Below are positions 26,115 through 35,126 of a stretch of DNA of 60,886 nt, piece by piece (position 1 is the first letter of the stretch; each line of letters begins with the position of its first letter). Position numbers and translations under genes: made by a program. The stretch lies in assembly GCA_024226335.1 (NCBI GenBank), contig JAAELY010000440.1:1-60886 (forward strand), written 5' to 3'. The DNA is from a bacterium (GTDB lineage: Bacteria > Myxococcota_A > UBA9160 > SZUA-336). A model generated the notes under the pieces. The model worked only from the letters and a program-made list of their open reading frames with translations, was not told the origin of the DNA and made no database searches.

Positions 26115-26766
26115 TTTCCTGCACCGTCCCGAACTGGTCGATCTACACCAGACCACGCCGCAGCCGAGTCCGCGTCAGTTCACGCCACAGTGCGAGTTCG
26201 AGCAGGCGCAGACGAGACCCGCCCGCGAGATCGATCCGGAAGAAGCTCACCGGCTCGGACTGGCCGAAGGTGAACAGCGCGCCCGGGATGGGGCGATGAA
26301 GGAACTCGCGCCGGTCATCGAAGAACTGCAAAAGATCGCCCTTTCGCTGGCGAATCTGCGCCACAAGCGACTCGAAGAACTCGAAGGCGAGTTGACGGAG
26401 ACAGCGATCGAGTTGACCCGGAGACTGATTCGGGGCGAACTGCGTCAGGATGGAGACTCGGTCGTGCGCATGGCGCGAGCCTGTCTTGCCGAGGCTGCGG
26501 AACAAGGCGTGCTGACCCTACGGGTCGCACCCTCGGATGCGGAACTCCTGCGCGCACATATCCCCGAGCTGGAGGTCGACCTGGCCGACGCCTCGATCAC
26601 GGTTCAAGCCGACGCCTCGGTGCAGGCCGGATGCGCCGTGCTGCAAACACCCTCGCGGGTCTTCGACGGGCGGCCAGAGCGGATTCTCGACTCCGTAGTA
26701 CGGGGGCTTTCCGAGAAGACTCCTGCATCGCCCGACGCCCATGGTCCCGAGGAGGATGCGTCATGA
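26101..26766 (+). CDS. fliH: Flagellar assembly protein FliH
   Basis: A 221-residue regulator of the export ATPase. There is an N-terminal disordered part, a long central helix with the GxxxG-like LGLAEGEQRARDGA start and a Glu/Leu-rich coiled coil (LEELEGELTETAIELTRRLI), and a C-terminal globular domain ending near VRGLSEK. It forms a FliH2-FliI complex and links to FliN. Two ATGs are possible (26095, 26101); AGAGGAG at 26088-26094 has good spacing only to 26101. fliI follows with an ATGA overlap. Confidence 0.92.
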   Translation: MSSSDFLHRPELVDLHQTTPQPSPRQFTPQCEFEQAQTRPAREIDPEEAHRLGLAEGEQRARDGAMKELAPVIEELQKIALSLANLRHKRLEELEGELTETAIELTRRLIRGELRQDGDSVVRMARACLAEAAEQGVLTLRVAPSDAELLRAHIPELEVDLADASITVQADASVQAGCAVLQTPSRVFDGRPERILDSVVRGLSEKTPASPDAHGPEEDAS

Positions 26767-28067
26767 TCAGTGAACAGCTCCTCGAACGTGCCGAAGCAAC
26801 CGGACCGATTCCGGGCGGCCACGTGTGTGCGGTGCGTGGTGTGATCGTCGAAACCACCGGTCTCGAGCTTCCGCTCGGTGGCTCCGTCGAGATCGAGTTG
26901 AACGGTGAGTTCGTGCGCGCCGAGGTCGTGGGCCTGCGAGACGATCGACTTCAGTTGATTCCACTCGGTGGAACCCGCGGGATCGGTACGGGTTGTCGCG
27001 TCTGGCCAATCACTTCCCGTTCTTCGGTAAACGCGGGTGAGTTCCTGCTGGGTCGAGTGATCGATGCTCTCGGCAACGCGATCGACGGCGGCCCCGAACT
27101 TCCCATTGGGCACCCGGCCCCGCTCTACGTCGAGCCCATTCCATCGCTGAACCGACCGGTTCTGGAACATCCGCTGGACGTGGGAGTACGGGCGCTGAAC
27201 GCAACTACGACGCTGGCCCGCGGACAGCGAGTCGGATTGTTCGCCGGTTCGGGAGTGGGCAAGAGCACTCTGATGGGCATGGTCGCACGCGGTACAGATG
27301 CCGACGTGCGCGTCGTGGGTTTGATCGGTGAGCGTGGACGAGAGGTTCGAGAATTCATCGAACGCGAACTAGGCGATGCCCGCCGAACCACCGTTGTTGT
27401 GGCAGTTCCCTCGGATTCCCCTCCCCTTCTGCGTATGCGAGGCGCGTACGTCGCCACCGCCATTGCAGAATTCTTCCGCGATCTGGGTCGCGACGTCCTG
27501 CTGATGATGGATTCGGTGACCCGTTTTGCCTTTGCAGCGCGTGAAATCGGTCTGGCCCGCGGAGAGCCCGCGACGACCAAGGGCTATACCCCGAGCGTAT
27601 TCGCCGAGCTTCCAAACCTGCTCGAGCGGGCTGGTCGCACCGAACGCGGAAGCATCACCGGCGTGTATTCCGTACTCGTCGAAGGCGGCGACTTCGAGGA
27701 TCCAATTGCGGACGCCTTGAGAGCAATTCTCGACGGACACATCGTGCTCTCGCGCGACCTCGCGGAGCGCGGACACTACCCCGCCATTGATGTTCTGGCC
27801 AGCATCAGTCGGGCTATGCCTCAGGTGACTCAACCCCTGCATCGGGAGTACGCCGGGACACTTCGTTCCCTACTGGCGGCCTATCGCGATGCTGAAGACC
27901 TGATCCAGGTCGGTGCGTATGCGAGCGGAAGTGACAAGACCGTAGATCGAGCCATCGCTCTGCGCGAAGGCATCGACTTCTTCCTGCGTCAGTCCGTTGA
28001 CGACGTCTGCCCGATGGCCGAGACGCTCCAGGCAATGGCTGTGCTGCTCCAGGAGAAGCCGCAATGA
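26763..28067 (+). CDS. fliI: Flagellum-specific export ATPase FliI
   Basis: A 434-residue F1-beta-like ATPase that energises export. Walker A is AGSGVGKST (161-169), Walker B LLMMDSVTRFAF, and the family signature GEPATTKGYTPSVFAELP follows. GERGREVREFIE is also conserved. The ATG at 26763 overlaps the fliH stop; an upstream extension in the same frame lies wholly inside fliH and is discounted. fliJ follows with an ATGA overlap, the usual FliH-FliI-FliJ order. Confidence 0.96.
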   Translation: MISEQLLERAEATGPIPGGHVCAVRGVIVETTGLELPLGGSVEIELNGEFVRAEVVGLRDDRLQLIPLGGTRGIGTGCRVWPITSRSSVNAGEFLLGRVIDALGNAIDGGPELPIGHPAPLYVEPIPSLNRPVLEHPLDVGVRALNATTTLARGQRVGLFAGSGVGKSTLMGMVARGTDADVRVVGLIGERGREVREFIERELGDARRTTVVVAVPSDSPPLLRMRGAYVATAIAEFFRDLGRDVLLMMDSVTRFAFAAREIGLARGEPATTKGYTPSVFAELPNLLERAGRTERGSITGVYSVLVEGGDFEDPIADALRAILDGHIVLSRDLAERGHYPAIDVLASISRAMPQVTQPLHREYAGTLRSLLAAYRDAEDLIQVGAYASGSDKTVDRAIALREGIDFFLRQSVDDVCPMAETLQAMAVLLQEKPQ

Positions 28068-28537
28068 AGCGCGTCTCCAAACTCGAACTGCTCGTGAAGC
28101 TGGCCCGGCACGAAGAGAGCCGTACGCTGCGCAAGCTGGGAGAAGCGCGCGCTGCGGTCACTGGGCTCGATCAGCACCTGGCTCGAATCCGCACGGAAGT
28201 CGCTGCTTCGCTGCGCGACAACCGAGTCTCTCGATTGATTCGATTCGCTGCCGACCTGACGGCAGATGAACGTCACCGGGGTTCCTTGCGTTTCCAGGCC
28301 GCAGCAGTGGTCGAGGATCGTGAGCGCGCACTCTTACAGGTGGAAGAAGCCCGCCAGGAAGCCGCGCGCGCGCGGATGCGCGTTCGAGGTATCGAAAATG
28401 CGATCGAGCGGCGTGCAAAGCGGGAGCGTTTGGAACGCGAACGCAGCGAGACCCGGCGCCTCGATGAGACCGTTCGACAGATGCAAGCGCGTTCACACGA
28501 CTCAGAGCAGGAGGTTAATCCCGATGCGCTGGCGTGA
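28064..28537 (+). CDS. fliJ: Flagellar export protein FliJ
   Basis: A 157-residue coiled-coil protein rich in Arg, Glu and Ala, matching FliJ in length, composition and position. It is the central stalk of the export ATPase (like the F1 gamma subunit) and also escorts chaperones. Sequence identity is always low in this family, so the call rests on context and coiled-coil pattern (LVKLARHEESRTLRKLGEA, DRERALLQVEEARQEAARA). It overlaps fliI by four bases and the next gene by 14. Confidence 0.88.
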   Translation: MKRVSKLELLVKLARHEESRTLRKLGEARAAVTGLDQHLARIRTEVAASLRDNRVSRLIRFAADLTADERHRGSLRFQAAAVVEDRERALLQVEEARQEAARARMRVRGIENAIERRAKRERLERERSETRRLDETVRQMQARSHDSEQEVNPDALA

Positions 28538-28994
28538 ACTCGCAATTCTGCTCTGGATCGTGCCGTTGCTCTGGATTCCCCCGGTCGCCGTTGCGGTCGA
28601 CACGCCGCAGAACGAGCCGGGCTCCGGTGTACCGATGAGCGTGGCTGAAGCGGCGCGAGAAGCACTCGAACTCGAGGTGCGCCAATCCGCTTTACGCATG
28701 CTCGAAGCGGACATCGCAAGCAAACTCGAAGAGCTTCTGTCCGAGCACAAGCGATTGGAAGACGCGCTCTCCAAGCAAGAAGGTGATCCGGCAGCCGATC
28801 TGGGTACGCTGATCGAGTTCTACCAGGCCATGAAGCCGAAGAACGCGGCTGTGCTGCTCGAGAAACTTCCGTCGGGACTGGCCGCAGACGTACTGGCCGC
28901 GATGAGCAGTCGTTCGGCCGGGAAGATTCTCAACGTCATGACACCCGAACGGGCCGTACGCATCTCCAAGCTCATGGCACGAGGCAAGCCATGA
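28524..28994 (+). CDS. MotE-like periplasmic/membrane-anchored protein (MgtE-N domain)
   Basis: A 156-residue protein with an N-terminal hydrophobic anchor or signal (LAILLWIVPLLWIPPVAVAV). A coiled coil (LEADIASKLEELLSEHKRLE) follows, then an MgtE-N-like helical domain with FYQAMKPKNAAVLLEKLP and ILNVMTPERAVRISKLM. This architecture between fliJ and fliK matches MotE, a chaperone-like partner of the stator-supporting protein MotC in other bacteria. motC is not in the window. GCAGGAGG precedes the ATG, and fliK follows with an ATGA overlap. Confidence 0.8.
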   Translation: MRWRELAILLWIVPLLWIPPVAVAVDTPQNEPGSGVPMSVAEAAREALELEVRQSALRMLEADIASKLEELLSEHKRLEDALSKQEGDPAADLGTLIEFYQAMKPKNAAVLLEKLPSGLAADVLAAMSSRSAGKILNVMTPERAVRISKLMARGKP

Positions 28995-30172
28995 GCGCCG
29001 CACTCATCCCGCCTCCGCTCCCGACCCCGCCGCCCGCGGCGGCACCGGCTGCAGTCTCCGATACCGGCGCACCGGCGGCTGGCGATGCATTGGCGGAGAT
29101 CGGTGCATCCGTTGTTCAGGGCCAGCTCTTCGAACTGGCTTTGCACCAGGCTGCAAACATTCTGCGGGGCCAGGTCTCGCAGCAGAACTCACTCAATTTC
29201 GCAGAAGGAGCCAGTGAAGTGGACGTTCCGGTAGAAGACCAGACCGGCGAATCCGAAGCTCCAGCCGAAGACTCGCTTCTAACCGTACTCGATCAATTGA
29301 CGGGCGCTGAAGAACCCGAAGCCGAAATTCGAACTCCTGAGCTGCCCGAGCTTCTGCCCGTTTCCACACCCCAGCCCGCCAACGAGAACCTCACACCGAT
29401 TGAGGTCGCGGGACGTGTGTCGGCCGGCACTGGCACCGAAGAGTTTGCCGCACCCCGAGTATTCGAAGCAGCGCCGCAACCGGTCTTCCAGGCCGGAGAT
29501 ACGATCGAAGCGCCGCGCGAAGCCATGCCGCAGAGCCACGCTCAGGCAGATACAAACGACTTCGGCTCTTCTCCTCAGCACCGCGATCCCGAAGCCGCGC
29601 TACAAGACCCCGGGTTCGCTGGCAGCAATAACACCAACCAGGAGTCCGCGCAGACAGCGCCACGCGCCGAGGCGCTGGCCATCTCCGATCCCACAGCACT
29701 ACGCGAATCCCGCGAGACCGGTCGAGATGTTCGCGCCCTGCCGGAACTTCCTGCGCGCACCGAGTCCGAGATCGTGCGCGAGCTTCGCGTGCTGGCTCAC
29801 GAAGGTGGAGGTACGGCCCGGATCACCCTGAATCCTCCGCAACTCGGTGATCTGAGGGTTCAGGTCACCATCGGCGAAAACGGCGTCAGCGTCAGCTTGC
29901 TGGCCGACAATATGCCGGTCGCTGACCTTCTGGTTCGGCATCTGGCCGAGCTGCGACAGTCCCTGGAAAGCCACGGGCTGCGAATCGATCAGTTCGACGT
30001 CGACAGTGAACGCGCTGAAGACTCCTACGTATTCGGGAAGTCCCCAGAACAGGATCGCGGCTCCCGGAGTCGCGGTGAGGATTCGAGCCCGGCCGGCTTC
30101 ACGTCGAATGGGGCTCCTCTGATTCACCGTAGCGACATCAACACCCTCGGAACCGTCGACATCCGGATCTGA
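28991..30172 (+). CDS. fliK: Flagellar hook-length control protein FliK
   Basis: A 393-residue ruler protein. The first 240 residues are disordered and rich in Pro, Ala, Glu and Thr, as expected. The C-terminal hook-length domain has RITLNPPQLGDLRVQV, GVSVSLLADNMPVADLLVRH and LRQSLESHGLRIDQFDV, the region that contacts FlhB to switch export from hook to filament substrates. It ends 16 bases before flgD. Confidence 0.92.
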   Translation: MSAALIPPPLPTPPPAAAPAAVSDTGAPAAGDALAEIGASVVQGQLFELALHQAANILRGQVSQQNSLNFAEGASEVDVPVEDQTGESEAPAEDSLLTVLDQLTGAEEPEAEIRTPELPELLPVSTPQPANENLTPIEVAGRVSAGTGTEEFAAPRVFEAAPQPVFQAGDTIEAPREAMPQSHAQADTNDFGSSPQHRDPEAALQDPGFAGSNNTNQESAQTAPRAEALAISDPTALRESRETGRDVRALPELPARTESEIVRELRVLAHEGGGTARITLNPPQLGDLRVQVTIGENGVSVSLLADNMPVADLLVRHLAELRQSLESHGLRIDQFDVDSERAEDSYVFGKSPEQDRGSRSRGEDSSPAGFTSNGAPLIHRSDINTLGTVDIRI

Positions 30173-30188
30173 GAGGAAAGGAATAGAA

Positions 30189-31022
30189 ATGGAAATCGAT
30201 CCCACAACCTCGCTGGACCTGGCACGAAGTGACTTTTCAACTTCGGACACTTCGCTCCAACAAGCGGGGCTCGACCGTGATGCGTTTCTGAAGATCTTCC
30301 TCGTACAACTCCAAAACCAGGACCCTCTCAACCCAGAGGATGTCTCGAAGATGAACGAGCAGCTGGCCACCTTCAGCCAACTCGAGCAATCAATCAAGAT
30401 GGCCGAGGAGCTCTCGGGCGTAAACGAACGACTCGACCGCCTGATCGACGCGGGCTCGGACCAGCGCTCGAGCCCATTGGATCCAGTTTCGCTGATCGGT
30501 CACTCGGTCGATCTGGATACAGCCGCGTTGACGGTCCCACCCACAGGTGACTCGCCTCGACTGAACATCCAACTGAAAGAGTCAGCAGACTTCGTGCTGA
30601 TACAGGCGAAGGATGAAGCTGACGTGAGCATCGGCGGTGCGATCCTGAGTCGCGCGACGGAGGACGGCACTCGAATTCCGCTTGCGGCCGGGGATTACGA
30701 TGTATGGCTCCGCGATGGCCAGGCGCGTGTGCGCTTCCCCAACGGTGAAGAAACCGACGTGGTCTTCGAGCCGTTGAGCATCGACGAAGCGGGCAACGTG
30801 GTGATTCGCGAGGCCGAAGGTGGTGGAACTCCGATCAGCCTGGATGTCGGGGCGACCTACAACTTCGATGCGCGTGCTGCGAGAGCAGGCAGTGGGTTCT
30901 CCCGCTCCCTGGACATGATGTCTTCGGGAATCGTCCAGTCGGTTCGGATCGTCGACGGTCTCCCGGTCCTGACAGTGAACAATCAACAAGTTGAGCTGAG
31001 TAGCATTTCTCGAATTCGCTAG
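30189..31022 (+). CDS. flgD: Hook assembly scaffold protein FlgD
   Basis: A 277-residue hook cap protein. The N-terminal signature DAFLKIFLVQLQNQDPLNP and FSQLEQSIKM are diagnostic. The C-terminal part is Ig-like and beta-rich (GDYDVWLRDGQARVRFPNG), slightly longer than in enteric FlgD. AGGAAAGGA precedes the ATG. It caps the growing hook and is replaced by FlgK. flgE follows after 24 bases. Confidence 0.95.
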   Translation: MEIDPTTSLDLARSDFSTSDTSLQQAGLDRDAFLKIFLVQLQNQDPLNPEDVSKMNEQLATFSQLEQSIKMAEELSGVNERLDRLIDAGSDQRSSPLDPVSLIGHSVDLDTAALTVPPTGDSPRLNIQLKESADFVLIQAKDEADVSIGGAILSRATEDGTRIPLAAGDYDVWLRDGQARVRFPNGEETDVVFEPLSIDEAGNVVIREAEGGGTPISLDVGATYNFDARAARAGSGFSRSLDMMSSGIVQSVRIVDGLPVLTVNNQQVELSSISRIR

Positions 31023-31046
31023 CTGAAGTAGAAAAGGAAGTTTGCA

Positions 31047-32471
31047 ATGGGAATCATGACCAGTCTATTCGCCGGAGTATCCGGCATCAACGCCTCCGGA
31101 CAGCAGATCTCTGTCGTCGGTGACAATATCGCCAACATCAACACGATCGGATTCAAGTCGGCTCGGGCCGAATTCGTGGATGTGCTTTCGGGAAACCTCG
31201 GCAGCGCCGGTGGAGCCTCCCAGATCGGTTCTGGTTCGAGACTCAACGGAGTCACACAGAACTTCACTCAGGGTTCGCTTGAGTCCTCGGGTGTTACCAC
31301 CGACCTGGCCATCGACGGAAACGGTTTCTTCATCATCCAGGATACGAGCGGCGTGTTCTACTCACGCTCTGGTATGTTCCGTCTGAACAACCAGCAGTTC
31401 CTGGTCAATGAACAAGGCCAGTCCGTACTCGGGTTCGGTGTTACACCGGCCGGCATCCCGAACGGCGCGCTGTCTGCGATCGATTTGTCCTCCGTGTCAT
31501 CGGTCCCCCAGGCGACCCAGACCGTTGAGGTCAGTGTCAATCTGGATCCAAACGAAACCGCTCTGACGGGCGGAGCGACCGGGTTCGATCCTCTGGACCC
31601 GGTCAATACTTCGAACTTCCAGACCGGTATCCGCATCTTCGATACTCAGGGTAATCCGCGCAGTCTTCTGGTGTACTTCCGCAAGAACGACGCGTCGACG
31701 AATTCCTGGTACTGGTATGCAGGCGTCAACCGGGGTGAACTCGACGTTTCCACGTACGGAATGACCCAGGGTACGGCGACTCAGTTCTTCCCGGTACAGA
31801 GCGGATCGCTCTCCTTCAACACAGATGGAACTCTGGCCACGGTTAGCGGCAATACGGCTGGTACACAGCTTTCGTTCGATTTCGACACGAACGGTGATGA
31901 CGTCATCGACGCCAGCGATACCAACCCTGTCACGACGCCTCTCGCCTGGAATTGGGGGAACGGCGCGGGTCCGACGAATCCTCTGGCCTTCGACTTCGGT
32001 ACCCAGACCTCATCGGGTGGAACGGGTGCCGATCGCACCACCCAGTTTGGTGGCTCGTCGGCTTCGGGCGTGAACAACTTCGTTCGTTTCATGAACCAGG
32101 ACGGATTCGCTGCCGGTTCTTTGCAGGCAGTCGATATCGACGAGTCCGGTTTCGTAACCGGTTCGTTCTCCAGTGGCGAGACCAATCGTCTCGCCCAGAT
32201 CGCCCTGGCGAACTTCCCAAATGTGAACGGCCTGAACCGACTCGGAGGCAATAGCCTGGCCGAGACCAATAGTTCAGGCAACCCAATCATCGGTTCGCCG
32301 AACCAATCGGAGTTCGGTGCCGTCCGATCCGGGTTTTTGGAGCAGTCCAATACCGACCTGGCAGAGCAATTCGTCAAGCTGATCATCGCCCAACGCGCCT
32401 TCCAGGCAAATACTCGAACGATCAGCACCACGAACGACCTGCTCTCGTCACTGGTGGCACTCGGCAACTAG
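31047..32471 (+). CDS. flgE: Flagellar hook protein FlgE
   Basis: A 474-residue hook subunit. The N-terminal axial helix has the rod/hook motif ISVVGDNIANINTIGFK, FlgE-type LAIDGNGFFIIQD lies in the beta domain, and the C-terminal helix is FVKLIIAQRAFQANTRTIS. An insert around residues 270-340 contains DTNGDDVIDASD (280-291), an EF-hand-like loop, then a Gly/Ser/Thr-rich strand region. AAGGAAG lies before the ATG. The length is larger than enteric FlgE (about 400), all in the outer domains. Confidence 0.95.
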   Translation: MGIMTSLFAGVSGINASGQQISVVGDNIANINTIGFKSARAEFVDVLSGNLGSAGGASQIGSGSRLNGVTQNFTQGSLESSGVTTDLAIDGNGFFIIQDTSGVFYSRSGMFRLNNQQFLVNEQGQSVLGFGVTPAGIPNGALSAIDLSSVSSVPQATQTVEVSVNLDPNETALTGGATGFDPLDPVNTSNFQTGIRIFDTQGNPRSLLVYFRKNDASTNSWYWYAGVNRGELDVSTYGMTQGTATQFFPVQSGSLSFNTDGTLATVSGNTAGTQLSFDFDTNGDDVIDASDTNPVTTPLAWNWGNGAGPTNPLAFDFGTQTSSGGTGADRTTQFGGSSASGVNNFVRFMNQDGFAAGSLQAVDIDESGFVTGSFSSGETNRLAQIALANFPNVNGLNRLGGNSLAETNSSGNPIIGSPNQSEFGAVRSGFLEQSNTDLAEQFVKLIIAQRAFQANTRTISTTNDLLSSLVALGN

Positions 32472-32518
32472 CAAGCACGCCGCTGGTGACGGCAATTCTC
32501 AATCTGGGGGGATGAGGC

Positions 32519-33187
32519 ATGGCTGAAGAGACTGAAGAGACTGAGGCAACCGAGGAACAGGAAGCTTCCGAGATCATCGCCGACGAGCCTGCGGGAGCCG
32601 GCAAGAAGAAGTTGATCTTGATGGGGGCAGCCGCGCTTGTACTCGTAATCGCGAGCGCAGGAGCTGGGTTCCTGTTCTTCGGTGAGGAGCCTGAAGAAGT
32701 CGCCGAGGCCGGGCCTACCCCCGAGCAACTCGCCGAGCAAGAGAGGCAACAGCGTCAGCGCGGTGTCGTCGATGGCGTGGACTATGCGGCAGAAGTCGAT
32801 GTCGAGGTACCGATGCCGGAGATGGACATCGCCTCCGGCGATGAGGAAGAAGACGAAGCCGCCGCCGCTCCGGCAGAAAATCATATGGGAAAGATCGTTC
32901 ATCTCGAACCGTTCGTGGTGAACATCAGCGACAAGGACCGCGATCGCTATCTGAAGCTGAAAGCTGATATCGAGCTATCCGAAGACAAGGTCGCCTCGGA
33001 GTTCGACCAGCGACTTCCGCAGATGCGCGATCTGATCATCAGCTTGCTCGGAGGCAAGTCGTTCGAAGATCTTCGCACGATTGAGGGCAAGAACTTCCTG
33101 CGCGAGGAGATCCTCCTGCGGGTAAACGCACTTCTGGTCACCGGCAAGGCGAAACGGATCTTTTTCACGGAGTTCGTCGTGCAATGA
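32519..33187 (+). CDS. fliL: Flagellar basal body-associated protein FliL
   Basis: A 222-residue single-span membrane protein that supports the stator. It has an acidic cytosolic N-terminus, a transmembrane segment at about 31-54 (KLILMGAAALVLVIASAGA), an unusually acidic linker (residues 56-118), and the stomatin-like FliL domain with IVHLEPFVVNISDKDRDRYL and INALL-type LLRVNALLVTGKAKRIFF. The GGGGGGATGAGGC leader is a clear ribosome site. It overlaps fliM by four bases (ATGA). Confidence 0.94.
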   Translation: MAEETEETEATEEQEASEIIADEPAGAGKKKLILMGAAALVLVIASAGAGFLFFGEEPEEVAEAGPTPEQLAEQERQQRQRGVVDGVDYAAEVDVEVPMPEMDIASGDEEEDEAAAAPAENHMGKIVHLEPFVVNISDKDRDRYLKLKADIELSEDKVASEFDQRLPQMRDLIISLLGGKSFEDLRTIEGKNFLREEILLRVNALLVTGKAKRIFFTEFVVQ

Positions 33188-34341
33188 GTGAACGCGTGCT
33201 CGAACAGCAAGAGGTCGATCGCCTCGTCAAAGGAATCCGTTCCGGTGACATCCCCACCGGCCCGGACTCCCTCGCGCCCCTGCAGAGCGCTGCACCGGTG
33301 GATCTCAGTGATCCGAGCTGGAGTCACGAACGCATTCTGCGGCGGAAGCTCCCGGTCCTGGAACAGGTCTTCAACAGGCTCGCGCCTTTCGCCCAGGTGA
33401 CTCTCACGAAGAGTCTTCGTTTCCCGATTCGGGCGGAATTCCTCGGCGTGGAACTTCTGAAGTTTGGAGACTTCCGCACTCGACTGGAGGGTCGCCCCCT
33501 GCTCTTCCAGGTGATTCATCTCGATCCACTGCGTGGCTATAGCGTGGTGATCTTCGATTCCACCATCCTCTACGCGCTGATCGATGCATTGATGGGGGGA
33601 CTGGGTGTCGCTGACTCGGCTCCCGACCGCGAGGTCTCTGACATCGAAGCGAGCCTCTTGCAGAGATCACACGATGACATGCTGCGCGACCTCGAGAACT
33701 CCTGGAAGCCGTGGTTCCCCTTGCAGGTCGAAGCAGTCCGGTCGGATCGCTCCGTGCACATGTTGAGCACGATTCCCGATCAGGAAATCTGTCACATCGC
33801 CACGATCAATGTCGCCGGCGATGTTCTTCCCGCATCGCCTCTTTACTTCGTCATGCCTTACACAAGTCTGGAGCCGCTTTTTGATGCGACTTCCGCTCGC
33901 GTGGGCGAAGAGATTGATCCGAACTGGCGAATGAACCTGGAAAAGAACCTCTGCGATACAGAGATCTCGTTAGCCGCACATCTTGGAGATGCGCTGCTCC
34001 CGACATCCCGCGTCAGATCCCTGGAGCCTGGAGAGATCATCGAACTCGATCGCGGTATCGGTGAGGACATCGATATGGAGATCGAGGGCGAGCACATCTT
34101 CACGGGCCGCATCGGGAGGAGCAACCTGAACTATGGCGTATCGATCACCAACCGACGAGAAATGAAGCGTACGTTCATCGATCGCAGCATTGGTCAGATT
34201 CTGGTCCGCAAGGGCACGATTACGCGGGAACAACTCGCGGTCGCCACTGTTGATGAACTCATCAACCGCAAGTCGGTAATCGACTCGATCATCGCGCGCG
34301 GTTGGGCGGAGCAATCCGCCGTGCAAGCTGCACTCCAGTAG
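33184..34341 (+). CDS. fliM: Flagellar motor switch protein FliM with a C-terminal MshEN-like extension
   Basis: A 385-residue FliM, about 50 longer than usual. The N-terminal CheY-P peptide is LEQQEVDRLVKGI (6-18), the middle CheC-like domain carries LMGGLG (136-141), and the FliN-like domain spans about 253-328. Residues 330-385 are extra: IGQILVRKGTITREQLAVAT (336-355), then a five-residue spacer and a second weaker copy. This matches the 24-5-24 spacing of MshEN domains, which bind cyclic di-GMP, but the motif arginine is Ser335, so binding is uncertain. Overlap with fliL is ATGA. Confidence 0.94.
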   Translation: MSERVLEQQEVDRLVKGIRSGDIPTGPDSLAPLQSAAPVDLSDPSWSHERILRRKLPVLEQVFNRLAPFAQVTLTKSLRFPIRAEFLGVELLKFGDFRTRLEGRPLLFQVIHLDPLRGYSVVIFDSTILYALIDALMGGLGVADSAPDREVSDIEASLLQRSHDDMLRDLENSWKPWFPLQVEAVRSDRSVHMLSTIPDQEICHIATINVAGDVLPASPLYFVMPYTSLEPLFDATSARVGEEIDPNWRMNLEKNLCDTEISLAAHLGDALLPTSRVRSLEPGEIIELDRGIGEDIDMEIEGEHIFTGRIGRSNLNYGVSITNRREMKRTFIDRSIGQILVRKGTITREQLAVATVDELINRKSVIDSIIARGWAEQSAVQAALQ

Positions 34342-34359
34342 CAGGAGAGAGGAAGGACG

Positions 34360-34653
34360 ATGCCGGAAGAGGACGTCACCGAACACGCACAACAAGACGG
34401 TATCGAGCTCCTGCTCGACGTACCTCTTCGCGTATCCGTCGAGCTTGGTCGCACCCAGATGCGGGTTCAGGAACTCCTGGATCTTGGCCAGGGATCGATC
34501 GTGGAACTCGAACGACTCGCTGGTGAAGCAGTGGACATCATGGTCAATGGTCATCCGATTGCACTCGGAGAGATCGTCGTCGTCAACGATCGTTACGCCG
34601 TTCGCGTCATGTCGGTCCACAGCCCGACCGAACGCGTGGAGAGCCTGACATGA
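34360..34653 (+). CDS. fliN: Flagellar motor switch protein FliN
   Basis: A 97-residue C-ring protein of SpoA fold. Signatures are LLLDVPLRVSVELGRTQMRV, LLDLGQGSIVELERLAGEAV and the C-terminal GEIVVVNDRYAVRV. It forms the base of the C ring with FliM and docks FliH. GGAGAGAGGAAGGACG precedes the ATG. The stop overlaps fliO as ATGA. Confidence 0.96.
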   Translation: MPEEDVTEHAQQDGIELLLDVPLRVSVELGRTQMRVQELLDLGQGSIVELERLAGEAVDIMVNGHPIALGEIVVVNDRYAVRVMSVHSPTERVESLT

Positions 34654-35126
34654 AGTGGTCGATCTTGATCTGCCTCGTCGCTTTGATCGCGTGCACAGAC
34701 GCCCGCGCCGAGGAATCCGCTGATCAGAAACCAGCGACCGCGTCGGTGTCAGAAACACCGCCCGTCGCGGCCTTTCCGACACCGATGGCCGTTCCTCTGG
34801 CGCGCATCTGCCTGGCGATCGCACTCATTTCGGGAACCGGCTTCGGCTTGGCGTGGTGGACCCGCAACAAGCGGGGACAGATCCGCGGAACGGACGCGCG
34901 CATCGAAGTGGTCGCGAGCCGCAACATCAGTCCACGGCATCAGGTCGTGCTGATCGATGTTGCAGGGCAGCGTCTACTGATTGGAACGGGGGGAGAATCG
35001 ATTCGCACCCTGGCGGATCTCAGCGAATCGCATGCGTTCTCCGAGGCCCTGAACCGGCAGCTTCCGACTGGAGATCGCGCAGACCTGGTCGACTCGATCG
35101 GTCGCTTTGAGGGGCTCGATGCGTAA
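34650..35126 (+). CDS. fliO: Flagellar biosynthesis protein FliO
   Basis: A 158-residue protein with an N-terminal signal-like hydrophobic stretch (ILICLVALIACTDARA), one clear transmembrane segment (about 50-68) and a cytosolic domain with IEVVASRNISPRHQVVLIDV and GQRLLIGTGGESI, the FliO hallmark. It assists FliP ring assembly. The gene overlaps fliN by four bases and fliP by eight. Confidence 0.9.
   Translation: MKWSILICLVALIACTDARAEESADQKPATASVSETPPVAAFPTPMAVPLARICLAIALISGTGFGLAWWTRNKRGQIRGTDARIEVVASRNISPRHQVVLIDVAGQRLLIGTGGESIRTLADLSESHAFSEALNRQLPTGDRADLVDSIGRFEGLDA

Noticed and set aside
26631-26762. Longer start for fliI
   Set aside because: The added residues are an out-of-frame reading of fliH; the ATG at 26763 overlaps the fliH stop in the same way as other genes of the run.
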